From the NCBI RefSeq assembly GCF_914767665.1, contig NC_059504.1, positions 46,035,720 through 46,099,719 on the forward strand: 64,000 nt of DNA. Reading direction: 5' to 3'. The stretch comes from Harmonia axyridis (taxonomy: Eukaryota; Arthropoda; Insecta; Coleoptera; Coccinellidae). The position numbers were made by a program, and so were the translations under genes. This document shows, one piece after another, positions 1-11,263 of the stretch (the first letter of the stretch is position 1; the number at the start of each line of letters is the position of its first letter). Below the pieces are notes generated by a model, which worked only from the letters and a program-made list of their open reading frames with translations, ran no database searches and was not told the origin of the DNA.

Positions 1-780
1 CTTCCCTGTATGACATGTTAATAGCTTCAATATTGAGTGTAACGATTCGAAAAGGACTTTTTCTCATTCAATATTGATGTCAACAAGGAAACATAAATAA
101 CTCTCCATTGTCATATCGACCTTTCAGCACGCGCAACATTGAGCTTAATGAGAGTTTTATATAGACTTTCCGAGTCGATAAAATACTTTTCCGCGATATT
201 ATTGAACCCGACGATAGTCACAATCGATTAATTGCGATATTAATTCGTTGAAGGTCTTTATCTTCGCGATGAGATATCGCTCTCAATTGTTTGTTAAGTT
301 GACTGGAAGTGAATCGCTTGGATGGCAACAGCTGATTCATGCCGTTAATAATAAGTTAATATTCCGTTCACTTAGCGATGCACGTAGCCATCGAGTATTG
401 TAATGATATTGTCTATGGTTTTAATGGATGTTATGATTGATGGAGCTGTAAAAGCCTTGCCGAAATACAACGCGGGGACGTAGATTCTGATGAAATTAAC
501 CAGATACGTTATGAGTTTCTTTCGGAAATGATTGGATTTCGAACCACTGGTACTCAATTTTAACTATTCAGGTAGTAGATATCGGAATGTAATCAGTAAT
601 CAAAAAATTTTACATTTTACCATTCCAAATCCTGACAAATTTCATATTGAGATCTAAAAGTTCTATATGAATGCAACTAAACATCCACCTTCTGCAGATT
701 GAGATCATTTCTGACGATTTAGTGGTTTGAGCGTCTCTGAATTAAAGTAAAGAAAATATCAGGACATACAGACAATTTTT
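1..780. other. AT-rich sequence, no gene recognised
   Basis: Both strands show only short open frames interrupted by stops, with no recognisable domain, RNA or repeat boundary. It is most likely intergenic or intronic. Confidence 0.5.
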
Positions 781-789
781 CAATTCTGG

Positions 790-793
790 AAAA
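790..793 (-). terminator. Pol III TTTT terminator of the tRNA-like locus
   Basis: A four-T run on the minus strand lies 5 nt downstream of the predicted discriminator base. This is the usual position for a tRNA-gene terminator. Confidence 0.4.
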
Positions 794-798
794 TGGAC

Positions 799-871
799 CT
801 GCTCGAGCAGGACTCGAACCCGCAACCTCCGAATCACTAGTCCAGTACTCCACCAACTGAGCTACCGAGGA
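799..871 (-). tRNA. tRNA-Thr(AGU)-like gene or tRNA-derived sequence
   Basis: Read on the minus strand, 73 nt fit canonical tRNA numbering without gaps. T8, A14, G18-G19, T33, T54-T55-C56 and A58 are all present. The D, anticodon and T stems pair (some G-U), the variable loop is 5 nt, and the anticodon at 34-36 is AGU, which reads threonine codons. The acceptor stem pairs at 6 of 7 positions, with a C-C mismatch at 2-71. Position 1 is T paired with A72, which is unusual for tRNA-Thr. The internal Pol III promoter boxes are intact (A box TAGCTCAGTTGG, B box GGTTCGAGTCC), and a TTTT run follows 5 nt after the 3' end. The acceptor defects leave open a tRNA pseudogene or the head of a SINE; no conserved SINE body was seen next to it. 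Confidence 0.55.
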
Positions 872-998
872 AGTTGAAAGTTCCAACCACATAAAAGACC
901 GCTTCTCCCAGAATAGAATGTTAGTAGTATTGTAAACCGTACAAACTACATAGTTCGCAAAGGTTTTGTAAAAGTTAAATGTTGGAAGGGAACACATA

Positions 999-1910
999 AA
1001 GGGTGTTTTTTTAGAGCCATAGAACTTTAAATTGTAATAAAACAACGATAGATTATTCGATTGACATGAATTTTATTTATCCGCAAGGTAATCTTGTGGC
1101 ATTACATTTTAAATATGATTTCTGGCATATGACCGCCACGGCTGGCTCGGATGTAGTACAATCTGGACGTCCAATTTTAGATGACTTTTTCCAACATTTG
1201 TGGTCGTATATCGGCAATAACACGGCGAATGTTGTCTTCCAAATGGTCAAGGGTTTGTGGCTTATCCGCATAGACCAATGACTTTACATAGTCCCACAGA
1301 AAGTAGTCTAGCGGTGTTAAATCACAAGATCTTGGAGGCCAATTCACAGGTCCAAAACGTGAAATTAGGCGGTCACCAAACGTGTCTTTCAATAAATCGA
1401 TTGTGGCACGAGCTGTGTGACATATTGCGCCGTCTTGTTGGAACCACAGCTCCTGGACATCATGGTTGTTCAATTCAGGAATGAAAAAGTTAGTAATCAT
1501 GGCTCTATAGCGATCACCATTGACTGTAACGTTCTGGCCATCATCGTTTTTGAAGAAGTACGGACCAATGATTCCACCAGCGCATAAAGCGCACCAAACA
1601 GTCAGTTTTTCTGGATGTAACGGTGTTTCGACATACACTTGAGAATTAGCTTCACTCCAAATGCGGCAGTTCTATTTGTTGACGAAGCCATTCAACCAGA
1701 AGTGCGCTTCATCGCTAACCAAATTCGCTTATGGAATCGTGAACAACTGCAATCTCATTTTGCACTATTTGTAAGCGTTGTTCAGGCGTGAGTCTATTCA
1801 TGATGAATTGCCAAACCAAACTGAGAATAAATCACTTGACAGCTGTTAAATCGGCCGCCATCTTGAACAGTAATGCCAACTTAAAGTTATATTCCTCGAA
1901 AAAAAAAACC
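999..1910 (-). mobile_element. DD41D (rosa-like) mariner, internally deleted, copy 1 (class B)
   Basis: The element starts AAGGGTGTTTTTTTAGAGC after a TA and ends with a run of A, CC and TA. The two ends are imperfect inverted repeats (GGGTGTTTTTTT-GAG-TATA-AACTTTAA). It is about 0.91 kb, whereas full-length DD41D mariners are about 1.3 kb. The deletion joins the transposase N-terminus at LQIVQ directly to the NEIAVV segment just before the catalytic domain. I call this junction class B; copies at 48.5 and 58.5 kb share it. Flanking TA fits the mariner target site. Confidence 0.85.
1102..1801 (-). pseudogene. DD41D mariner transposase, deleted and broken (copy 1)
   Basis: The family's transposase cuts and pastes the element in the nucleus using a D,D,D catalytic triad. 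Visible here are the MNRLTPEQ start, the NDEAHFWLNG region, QQDGAICHT with the second Asp, and LTPLDYFLW with the third Asp. The last two Asps have 41 residues between them, which defines DD41D. Most of the helix-turn-helix DNA-binding region is missing through the class B deletion. The frame is shifted near the first Asp (CGAATTTGGTTAGCG), and a Glu codon near the C-terminus has become a stop (KVI-stop), so no active protein is expected. Confidence 0.85.
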
Positions 1911-1912
1911 TA

Positions 1913-2750
1913 TATGTAGGTCCACTCAGAAACTTTCTTAGGGAATAATTTAAACACTACTAAGTTAGTGAAAATGCACAGATGGACAATCCTTAGTGTT
2001 TTTCATGACTAAATTCGAAACTAATAATAAGTAACCTTCGAATATCAAAATGAACATATCCAACTTCGTCACGAAACAACTCCACGAAAATTCCTTCCTG
2101 CTTATAAAATCTTACCTCCAAGTACTCAGGCAGCCAATCGTTAACTTATCACCCGAGCAATTATGTTCAAACATTTACCTTTCCCATTCAACAAGTTGAC
2201 ATGGAATGCGATAAATATTGAATTTATGGCAGAAACAAACGCCAATAAAAGTTTTAAAGGCCCCCAGCGAGCGCAGAACCGACTGAATTGAAGCCTATTG
2301 ACTTTAGAGAATGCGAAGCTGGTAAGTAGGAAAAATAACGATAATTCACGGTTTGCAGAGCTCCATTGTTCCTGTTTAGTGAAGCCGCCGAGGCAGACCA
2401 AAAAAGAAGGATATGACGGTTTTGATGAGGAGACTATTTGATTTGTTTTATCCTTTGATAACGTTTTTCTAGAATGACGTTAATTTCAGAAGAGGAGATT
2501 AGTATAGGCGTTTTTTCTAGAGCGTGTAAACTTACTAAAATGACTTCTATGTGGAAAAATGAATTAAGCATCTAACTATAGAGCTTTTTCTGTTCTGAAT
2601 CCATTTTAGAATCTGTTCGAGTCTATTTTAACAACCTTTCATTCTGTTTGCTTCGATCCACATTTAGTACCACAAAATTTGGCTTTTTGAGGCCAAATAT
2701 ATTATATATTATATATTGATAGATTTCATTCGTTATAAATTATCCTTATT
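1913..2750. other. No gene recognised
   Basis: An 86-codon minus-strand frame at 2,141-2,401 shows no known motif. The rest is AT-rich with short TATAT runs near 2,700. Confidence 0.4.
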
Positions 2751-2756
2751 CATCCG

Positions 2757-3010
2757 TTCAGAGTGTAGAATCGGGAGTACCTCATGGTTCTCATTTCGGA
2801 CCACTCCATTTCATTTTATATGTTTTTTCTAAGTAAACTTCGATTTTTCCGCGGATGGCACGAAAATATATTCTGCATTGAAATATTCAGATGACGCCTG
2901 GAGGTTTCAGGCTGATTTTGACAGATTTTACGAATAATTTTACTTGATAAATGAATATTGCATCAGTCATTGCTGACAATCGAAAAGTCCGTAAACTTCG
3001 ACAGTTTTCA
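2757..3010 (+). pseudogene. Decayed LINE reverse-transcriptase fragment
   Basis: A degenerate GVPHGSHFGPLHFILYV matches the RT motif normally read as GVPQGS-LGPLLF. After a frameshift, FSADGTKIYSALKYSDDAWRF matches the catalytic FADDTKIY block and the following helix, with one catalytic Asp changed to Gly. Stops and frameshifts separate the blocks, so this is an old fragment of a CR1/Jockey-type non-LTR element. No ends could be defined. Confidence 0.6.
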
Positions 3011-3835
3011 TAAAATATTATTCACCAAATACTATTATTCCGTTTAGTTTCGGATTTTGGGTATCTATAAGTGTTCCAATGTGTTGAGCTATTCCATGAA
3101 GAACAATAATAATAATCAATGGTGTAAAATCGTGAGGTCAATATTCAATAACAACTACATGGCACCTATTACTACAAATAGGTTCATTCCCAATTCTTCA
3201 ATAAATCCAATCAAGATGACAAATCAATAGGCTACATATTCGAAACAAACAATGCAAATAGGAACACCTTCAATAAAATAACATGGAATGAAAAAAGTTC
3301 ATGGTCTTTCAACGATATTAATGTGAAGTCCATATAAGTTTTGACAGGCAATAAACATTATGGAGAACGTGTCGATAATTTATAGTATTACGATCATTAG
3401 TTATTGGATTACTGTGTTTCGAGTGAAGTTTTTTCGATAGTTGTGTACGTTATTTTTCTGACAGAAAAATATTATCTTCTTCATTATTGGAAATGGAAAG
3501 AACACAAACGAACTTCATTAATCCTTGGAAAATATTTGGACAATCGGGTTTCATTACAAAAATGTACTTGTAATTTTCATGATTTTATAATGAACTTTCT
3601 CGGTTTAAGATTATTTCATTATAATCTTTGAATTAATGTGGATGAAATACCAAATGAAAAAATCAAAAATTGGAGTTGTGCCCTTCAAGCCACATCGGTA
3701 GACATTGGAATCTATGAAACTATAGAACTGACAATCTTAACTCATCCTAGAGATGAGATCATTTTTTCAGTTTAAAAATTAATTTTTCTATTGACAATAA
3801 GCTGTCGTCCAACGATATCTATATGATCCCTTCTT
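3011..3835. other. No gene recognised
   Basis: A 75-codon plus-strand frame at 3,404-3,631 has no recognisable motif. Otherwise this is AT-rich DNA. Confidence 0.4.
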
Positions 3836-3965
3836 GATGTATACTTCTACCTCTACGCAGATGATGCCACTGTAAAAGTATCAACTGATGATCAAAGCTT
3901 AGAAATTAATGAACAGGAAGATCTTGAGTCATTGCACTGTGAGGGTCTCTCTGCGAGTTTGAATA
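3836..3965 (+). pseudogene. LINE RT fragment with YADDATV motif
   Basis: The frame reads FYLYADDATVKVSTDDQSLE, the RT motif C of a non-LTR retrotransposon (two catalytic Asps in YADD) and the start of the following helix. It lies about 1 kb downstream of another RT fragment in the same direction, but both include a motif C region, so they probably come from two insertions. Confidence 0.55.
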
Positions 3966-4665
3966 GGGTGTTTTCAAATGAGGAGCTTTCATCGTTGTAT
4001 GTAATATGTCCAGTCCCATTCCAGACTTCTATCTTCCTCCTGTTACCTGTAGATCATTTTTCAGATCTTTGAAAAGAAGTACACTGCCATTGCTATCGAT
4101 TTTTGAGTTTTCAAGGCAATATTTATTCATAAAAATCAGGGAAAGTTGGTGAGGTGTGGCGATCGACACTATTACAAAAAATAATTATAATGCCATTTCA
4201 AGGGTTGGTTATTTGAATTATTTTATTAACGCCCCAAAATTCAAATATGGTTAAATTTCGTTGATGCAACCTTGAATCTCCTCCTCCAATGGAGGAAACT
4301 TCAAAAAATCCAATGATGTTGACTAATGAAGTAACTGAATTGATTTGGGAGCTCAAATAAAACATGTAGTTTTCGCACGTGTTGCGTATTTTACCTTTTC
4401 TACTATTATGAATAGCCTCAAAATAGAAATTAAAACGCTCAACTTGAATTAAACCTTTTTAAAATTGGCCATAAGCGACAGTATGTAGTTCCTATATTTC
4501 CATAGGAACTATATTAATGGTTGCTGGATTTTAATAAACATTAGGCGTACAGAATCATTGTACACGGTCAAAAAAAAACTATTTCCTGACTCGAAAACGG
4601 TGCGGCAAAAGTCATTTCAATTCGAATTGAAAGACCGATATCGAACAGATAAGACCAATAATGAA
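3966..4665. other. No gene recognised
   Basis: Possible further decayed LINE sequence follows the YADD block, but no motif can be named. Confidence 0.4.
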
Positions 4666-4669
4666 TTAA

Positions 4670-4960
4670 CCAATAACCTCTTCTGGGTAACCGCGTGACT
4701 GTCCCGTTACAGAACCCCCAGTGCGACCGGCGTCGATCTCGTTGCATTCTTGCGGGGTTAAAAAAGGATAGCGCCAGTTTTGGAGAATGGAATGCACAAA
4801 AAGTCGTCCGTGGGAAAGGTTCGCACGTAAGAATTGGACAGGACCGGGCGGACTGACCCGCGCACACACACACGGATCGTCTCTGTCGAGCACCCCAAGG
4901 GGGCCCGGGGGGACCTCTCCCCGATGACTAAGAGGACGGCCGTGATCTTATGAATCGATT
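4670..4960. other. CpG-rich unique tract
   Basis: GC content is clearly above the AT-rich surroundings, with many CG dinucleotides and a short CA run at 4,861-4,874. Frames on both strands are short and resemble no protein. It could be regulatory DNA, but there is no direct evidence. Confidence 0.35.
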
Positions 4961-5149
4961 CGGAACAAAGGAGAAGAGTTGAGAAGGTTCGGCGAGTCGA
5001 GGAATGCTTGCGTTTGGTTTAATTGCACGTTTGCTTGTGCACAGAGCGTATGGATGGGTAGAATGAAACGTGATTGTGATTGTCGTAAAGGTTGCGAAGT
5101 TATTAGTGTGCATATCCATACAAAGATTGAGATTAATGAAAATATTGAT

Positions 5150-5545
5150 TTGGTCTTTTCGGACCCAGGAATATTTCAATATTCGGAAGTAACAACAACT
5201 CCTCGGATCATTAAAAAAAGTTCTATAAACGCAAACGCTTTGTTTTCCAGATACAGGATGTTAAAGTTTGATTTTCTTGCTTATAGCACCTTCCTTTGAC
5301 GAGATATGATTTGCATTCAAAATAAGCATATCACATGATACCTTTTGAATTGGAATATCTATGCCAATCTTGATTTGAACATCTTGTGATGGGAAGGTAG
5401 TCTGAAAAAACCAAAGGTCAACACCCTGTATCTCGACAAAAAGGTTTTGCGGGCCCATATTCATAGGACTTTTTTCCTTAAAATCATCGGAAAAATCTTA
5501 TTGTCCTTTGTAACTCCAATTTAGGAATACCTAGTATAATATAAT
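5150..5545. repeat. Inverted-repeat MITE-like element (also at 52.9 kb)
   Basis: The left part (about 5,155-5,275) is a diverged reverse complement of the right part (about 5,425-5,540). Both halves contain a GATCCGAGG-like block and a CTTTATTTTC/TTTTGTTTTC block. The right half is related in the same orientation to 52,905-53,165, ending in the shared CTCCAATTTAGGAA. This is non-coding, so it is probably a non-autonomous element. Confidence 0.5.
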
Positions 5546-5614
5546 TGGCAAATGAATCTTATCTAATTGCAAAACTATGTTACAACTTGATATTACATTT
5601 GGTACAAATGTATT

Positions 5615-5740
5615 TTTCTCCTATTGACAGCAGTAACTACTTTCGTGCCTAGGCAGCAAAGTGATTATTCCCAATGCAAATAAAACATTCGACATTTTCT
5701 GACAATCAATATTTTTTGCCACCTTCCTTATTTCTGAAGG
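5615..5740. repeat. Dispersed repeat shared with 45.5 kb
   Basis: The segment containing CCTAGGCAGCAAAGT, ATTCGACATTTTCTGACAATC and CCTTATTTCTGAAG reappears in inverted orientation at 45,455-45,570. It has no coding content. Confidence 0.55.
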
Positions 5741-5744
5741 GGTA

Positions 5745-6136
5745 AGTCAACACTTGAAACCAACTTAACTCACACGTTCAGCGCTCTTATAATACCAGTT
5801 GAATTGGTTTTAGCCAAAGTAAAGCCATAAAGAAATAGAAAGAATTCAAACAAAAAATATCATCAGTTATGATCAAGCAATCAGAAGACAAAGCTATCGT
5901 TATTAAAACATCTCTGCGAGACAGGAGAGAATGTTCGTGGCGGTGTAGAATAAAGTTATTTCAGGGATTTTGGCAAACTTGTCTAATCCTGGAATAATAG
6001 AAGAATAAGAAGACGATATAATGTAATCTGCTTTTGAATGTTCTATGGGTTTCATGATTCGAACAAGGCTATTTTAGTTCTGATTCGTCATCAGTGAATG
6101 AGTCGTATATTATAATATTATATGGCTTGAAACTGG
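5745..6136. other. No gene recognised
   Basis: AT-rich DNA with no long frame or repeat boundary. Confidence 0.4.
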
Positions 6137-6138
6137 TA

Positions 6139-6706
6139 ATAAACAAATATAGAGGGAGCATATGTCATTTGAAGTGAGCTTAATTTGTCCCCTACATGAA
6201 CTATAAAATTTGACATGAAGCGCGCGGAAATGAAAATATATCAGTGATACGATATTTCACTCAATTCGCGAGTTTCTACACAAAGAACGTACTTCTTTTG
6301 TCCCCTAGTGAATCAACGTTTCATATTAACTCAAAATATATTGAGATGAATACCTAAATATATCAGAAATTCAGAAAACAAACTTCAAGCGCGCCAAACG
6401 ACGTGAAACAACCGATGACACTAGGAGAGCAAAAGTGGCCAAATCTTCGATTTTAACAGGTAGATACAGAAAATAATGAATGTTCTGCTTATTATAAATT
6501 CGACAATTAGACAAAATATCGGATTCCAAATATTCAAATTTGCATATTTAATCGGGAATCAAATAAATATATTTCATTCAATATAACATACATTCATAAC
6601 GATATAATTGAATTGTGGATTTGAAAATAAATCACAATCCGACAACGTCATCTAACCATGTTGGGGACAGGTAAAAATTGCGTATACTCCCTCTATCTGA
6701 GTCTAT
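6139..6706. mobile_element. MITE (family Y), copy 1
   Basis: About 568 bp bounded by inverted ends, ATAGAGGGAGCATATG on the left and the complement of CGTATACTCCCTCTAT on the right, with TA on both sides. A second copy in opposite orientation lies at 30,971-31,522; shared internal blocks include CGCGCCAAACGACGTGAAAC and the complement of its counterpart. It has no coding capacity. The TA flanks suggest Tc1/mariner-type mobilisation (inference). Confidence 0.7.
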
Positions 6707-6759
6707 TACTCGGTTTGAAACCATTTACGACTCAAAATTAAACAATTACAGGCATTGTG

Positions 6760-7200
6760 ACAAAGAGTTTATCTGTCGAACCATTCTGAACTTTCGTAAA
6801 ACACACACGAATCCATTTTCCTTCGAGTCGCGAATTTTCCAACGCCCTCTTCGTTTCTGGTAACCCCTCACGAATTCCAATCAGCGCGCGCGTTCTCGTG
6901 AACTTATCGAATCCCATTACAAATCGAATGACCAAACTGTTGCTACGTCTACCTGAAGCCGCCCAGACAGGTCTTTGCGCGCTCACCGGTTCCAGAACCG
7001 CCACCACGTCCTTGCATTCCACCACAACAGGCAGGCCGTCCTGTTTCCTACGGTGCATTGTCTTCTGCCATCGGTCCTTTCGAATTAACTCGAGATTATG
7101 TTATGAATAAGCAGAACCTGATCGCGCTCTGTGGCCGTGGTCGAGGGCAAGGTGTTGACCCATTTCGCGCCAATCGCCGGTCTTATGCAGGTTTTCGATT
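6760..7200. other. CpG-rich unique tract
   Basis: A GC-rich stretch between AT-rich repeats. Frames of 70-106 codons overlap on both strands, as expected from chance in GC-rich DNA. No domain was recognised. Confidence 0.35.
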
Positions 7201-7794
7201 TTTCATTGTAGATTGTGAGGACAAAGATATACACTGGACAATATGTAGAGAGAATCTTTCAGTATTCAAGAGAAACACCAATAATAATAACAACCTTAGT
7301 TCCTTTGAATCTATACACTTCATGGAAAAAGTTGGGAAATAACAAAATAAATCTAAAACAAAATGCTTAAAAAAAAGAAAAGGCTACTCCCTAGCTCATA
7401 AAAGTTCTTTTTCCTATAGGAGCATTTCATTAGGGATTTACGGATTGGCTCGATTTTCAAGCTACTTAGCTTTAGCTTGACTTGATTTCAAATCAAGCTC
7501 AAGTAGGAGTTTTTCAATCTCAAGTCAAGTCAAATATTCATTTATCAAGTACTTGAATTATATTAAGCTACTCAATTTTTAACGGTTTTATTATGAAGTG
7601 TCACACCAATTAAAAGAGGCCAAATGAGAAGGAACCTTGCAGAAAACACTTTCATTTATCAAACTTATTGTATAAAAGAACCGAAAATATCAACTTTGTT
7701 AAAATAGAAAAATTACTATAAATTATAACAAAATAAAAAAACAAAGTTTCTTAATATTGAGAAACCTCCAGGCTTTGTTTGATTTCATAATTTT

Positions 7795-7923
7795 CCATCT
7801 AGGATCTAAGACACATGAGGCATCTTATAGATTTGTCGCCTAAACCTATTGAGGTGTTTTGTAACTGTAAGAGCAGCTCCGGAAAATTGTCTTTCAACAG
7901 GAGCTGAAGATGCTAGCGTTGAA
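7795..7923 (-). pseudogene. hAT transposase C-terminal dimerisation domain, interrupted
   Basis: The minus strand encodes SSAPVERQFSGAALTVTK followed by LGDKSIRCLMCLRS, the C-terminal dimerisation (hATC) signature. The upstream part of the same domain (NLAKMAKDF) lies at about 16,704-16,750, on the far side of the LINE insertion. A small frame break follows the TVTK block. The rest of the transposase is absent, so the element was already non-autonomous. Confidence 0.65.
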
Positions 7924-8082
7924 TAATAAGTATATATAATAAGCCTTTATTCTCCAACAGGTTTACAACCCAATTACAGGAAAAAAAATGTTCAATTACA
8001 ATAATAAACACAACAACACAAAGTCATACTCAAAATGGGTATACATAGAAAAAACAAAAAATTACAGAATTAAATCTAGGAA

Positions 8083-9581
8083 CTACCTATCCAATTCTAC
8101 ATAAACTTGGAGTAATTTATACAGAGGATCAATGTTAACGTCACATCTATGAGCTATCTTAATATAAGTACTACACATGTAGTGAATTGGTGACCTTAAA
8201 CTTAAATTTGTTTTTCCTGCTCTCAAATAAAAAAATAAATTGTTTCTGCTCTCTAAACGTGGAACAAGTATTGGTAAATTCTCCAACAATGCTGGACAGT
8301 CTATCCCATTATTTACAAGTTTATAAATGAAACTCAACGCTAGCATACCCCTTCTAGTTTCCAAACTTTTGCATTCAAATCTACCAAGCAGTAATCCATG
8401 ATCATATCCAATAGGAGGATATTCAGCATCCTGTTTCCAAACCAAGAACTTTAAAAACTTCCTCTGCACCGCCTCCAAACGATGTATATGGCATTGATAA
8501 ATAGGTCTCCATATCATACTGGCGTACTCCAGTTTGCTTCTTATGAATGAATTAAATAACGACAGATAAGTATCAACGCATGTAAAGGATTTACCGCTGC
8601 GAATTATAAAACCATACAACTTGCACACCGATGAAACCACATGATCCAAGTGAGGTAAGAATGTGCACTCCTTATCAAATATCACACCCAAGTCTTTAAT
8701 TTGCGTTAGACGACTCAACACATTACCCGTTATATTATAATCATATTTAATTATTGCCTTCCTCCTAGTATATGATACAATATAACATTTTTTGCCATTC
8801 AAAGCCAAATGGTTTCGATGACACCAGGTAGCTATACGTTCTATGGCCCGCTGTAGAGTGGCGCAATCCAGTTCACTAATGATCTCCAAATATAACTTTA
8901 AGTCATCCGCAAACATCAAGATGGGTATCCCGATTTCATCAATGAGGTCATTGACAAACAGCAGGAACAAAAGGGGCCCCAAATTTGAGCCCTGCGGAAC
9001 ACCAGACGAAGCAACGAATTGGTTGGAACGATAATTTTCAATCTGTACATATTGATGCCTATCATGCAAGTATGAAGCAATGAGCCCAATGAGTCCCTCA
9101 CCAAAACCAAACATGCGCTCTAGTTTGACAATGAGCCGCCTATGATCCACACTATCGAAGGCTTTATGGAAATCCATATATGCAACATCCAGTTGGCCAG
9201 ATCCATCCAGAACCTCAACCAATGATTGAGAAAACACAGCCAAATTGCTCAAACATGAACGCCGTGGCATAAAGCCATGCTGCTGACCTCTGATCCGACT
9301 ACTTATCTTAGGAAAAATGGAATTGAACAATATTATCTCAAAGATCTTGGAGAAGTTTGATAGTATAGAAATAGGTCTATAGTTTTGCATATCTGATTTA
9401 TTCCCCTTCTTAAGAACAGGAATTATTTTCGAAAGCTTCCAAACTGAGGGATAAGTACTTTTTCGAAGAGCTGAATTGAAAATATGCATCAGAGGTAAGG
9501 TCAACACACGTATGCAGTCCCGAACCAAGAAACTCGGCACCCCATCTGGACCAGCAGTGCTTTTGTCACCCAGTTTACGCG
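8083..9581 (-). CDS. LINE ORF2, reverse-transcriptase half
   Basis: This is the part of ORF2 that copies the element RNA into DNA at the target site. It runs without a stop for about 498 codons. Visible blocks are DKSTAGPDGVPSF near the start, NYRPISILSNFSKIFE, motif A YMDFHKAFDSVDH, motif B SSGVPQGSNLGPLLF, and motif C FADDLKLY at about 8,890-8,913 with both catalytic Asps. The thumb/connection region (LEYASMIWRP, HRLEAVQRKFLKFL) follows. The open frame extends upstream to an ATG at 9,645, but those first 21 codons come from the Foldback terminal repeat and target copy, not the LINE. The native N-terminal half is at 14,270-15,485. Confidence 0.85.
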
Positions 9582-9590
9582 CAGCATGTA
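9582..9590. repeat. Target-site duplication CAGCATGTA (left)
   Basis: Nine bases immediately outside the Foldback-like element match 14,270-14,278 exactly. A 9-bp duplication is characteristic of Foldback and MULE-type transposases. Confidence 0.9.
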
Positions 9591-9879
9591 ACCGGCGTGA
9601 ACTTGGCAGCCACTTTTCAGCAGCCGAATTCATTCCAGCAGCCAAACGACCAGTGGCGTCGGTAGAATTTAAAACTAACGAATCGATCTGTTTTTGGGGT
9701 GCAACGCAAGAATTTGCTTTTTGAGTTTACTTGAACGACTTCAGTCAAGTTTTTATGACATTTCAATGCACAAAATAATATTATAGATGAACTTGAATTA
9801 TGCTGATCAATGAAACGACGGGTTATATACAAGTATTTTCACGAATGAAATCTTGAAAAACGTTTAGCCAAGTTGATAT

Positions 9880-10860
9880 TTAGAATACTTACTCTTCAAT
9901 AGAAACAGAATAACATATCCGAAGCCCATTGATTTGCAGGCCGTCTAAGGGGTAGTTTACACTTGTGAATTTTTGGAAATTTTCAAAAATGACCCTGTTA
10001 AAAATGTTTAGCCAAGTTCATATTTGGTATTCCTACTTTTGAATAGCTAAAGAATAACATATCCGAAGGATTTTGATTTGCAGGCCGTCTAAGGGGTAGT
10101 TTACACTTGTGAATTTTTGGAAATTTTCAAAAATGACCCTGTTAAAAATGTTTAGCCAAGTTCATATTTGGTATTCCTACTTTTGAATAGCTAAAGAATA
10201 ACATATCCGAAGGATTTTGATTTGCAGGCCGTCTAAGGGGTAGTTTACACTTGTGAATTTTTGGAAATTTTCAAAAATGACCCTGTTAAAAATGTTTAGC
10301 CAAGTTCATATTTGGTATTCCTACTTTTGAATAGCTAAAGAATAACATATCCGAAGGATTTTGATTTGCAGGCCGTCTAAGGGGTAGTTTACACTTGTGA
10401 ATTTTTGGAAATTTTCAAAAATGACCCTGTTAAAAATGTTTAGCCAAGTTCATATTAGGTATTCCTACTTTTGAATAGCTAAAGAATAACATATCCGAAG
10501 GATTTTGATTTCCAGGCCGTCTAAGGGGTAGTTTACACTTGTGAATTTTTGGAAATTTTCAAAAATGACCCTGTTAAAAATGTTTAGCCAAGTTCATATT
10601 TGGTATTCTCACTCGTAAATAGCTACAGAATAACATATCCGAAGCACATTGATTTGCAGGCCGTCTAAGGGGTAGTTTACACTTGTGAATTTTTGGAAAT
10701 TTTCAAAAACCACCCTGTTAAAAATGTTTAGCCAAGTTCATATTTGTTATTCTCACTCGTAAATAGCTACAGATTAACATATCCGAAGCACATTGATTTG
10801 CAGGCGGTCTAAGGGGTAGTTCACACTTGTGAATTTTTCAAAATTTTCAAAAAATTAGTC
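9880..10860 (+). repeat. Left arm array, 7 monomers of 144 bp
   Basis: The landmark GCAGGCCGTCTAAGGGGTAG recurs (a few variants) at 9,936, 10,080, 10,224, 10,368, 10,512, 10,656 and 10,800. Every step is exactly 144 bp. Copies nearest the core carry more differences (ACTCGTAAATAGC instead of ACTTTTGAATAGC). Confidence 0.95.
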
Positions 10861-11121
10861 AGAAATGAACATCTTCTTGGACCGCTTAGTATAGATGTAT
10901 GTAGGAAATCTCTGAATTGGTTAATACTGAGAAGGAGTGAACCAGTCAATTTCATTTGCATTTTTTGTGCACACCCAAGACGCGAAGATGATTTCATTTG
11001 CAGGTTGTGTATACGATCGTGTCATCAAAAATGCATTTTGACAACGAATGAAATAGCACGTGGATGTACCGTGAATGAAAAAATGAAGAACGGGATTTGT
11101 GATCTCTGCAGACTATATTAA
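10813..11121 (+). CDS. Open frame with C4HC3 (PHD-spaced) zinc finger in the Foldback core
   Basis: A 102-codon frame without an ATG runs from just after a TAA in the last repeat monomer to TAA at 11,119. Its second half has Cys/His spacing C-x2-C-x10-C-x2-C-x4-H-x2-C-x21-C-x2-C, seen as CIFC, CRLC, SCHQKC and CDLC. That is the PHD-finger pattern, though the usual Trp before the last pair is Ile. A polyadenylation signal lies 143 bp downstream. I infer it is the last exon of a formerly larger element-encoded protein, with upstream exons lost or replaced by repeat arms. It may instead be a captured host exon. The function is unknown. Confidence 0.5.
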   Translation, partial: GVVHTCEFFKIFKKLVRNEHLLGPLSIDVCRKSLNWLILRRSEPVNFICIFCAHPRREDDFICRLCIRSCHQKCILTTNEIARGCTVNEKMKNGICDLCRLY

Positions 11122-11263
11122 ATATGGAAATTTGAACCAATGATAAGGAAGTTGAATTAATAGTCGAACCGAATATTTCATTGATGTTGGTCGTTTCTAT
11201 ATTTCAAGTTATCTTTGTCTCGTTAAGCTAGTTTCATAACAGCGGATTGCGGATTATTTATTG

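Noticed and set aside
1257..1484. Recurrent MAYPHRPMTLHS frames in several places
   Set aside because: Antisense shadows of the DD41D transposase present in every mariner copy.
9582..9645. ATG at 9,645 as the start of the RT protein
   Set aside because: It lies in the Foldback terminal repeat; the LINE sequence begins after the target duplication.
9617..9832. Identical 71-codon frames at 9,617-9,832 and 14,028-14,243
   Set aside because: They are the two terminal inverted repeats of the Foldback-like element; there is no domain, and identity follows from the repeat.
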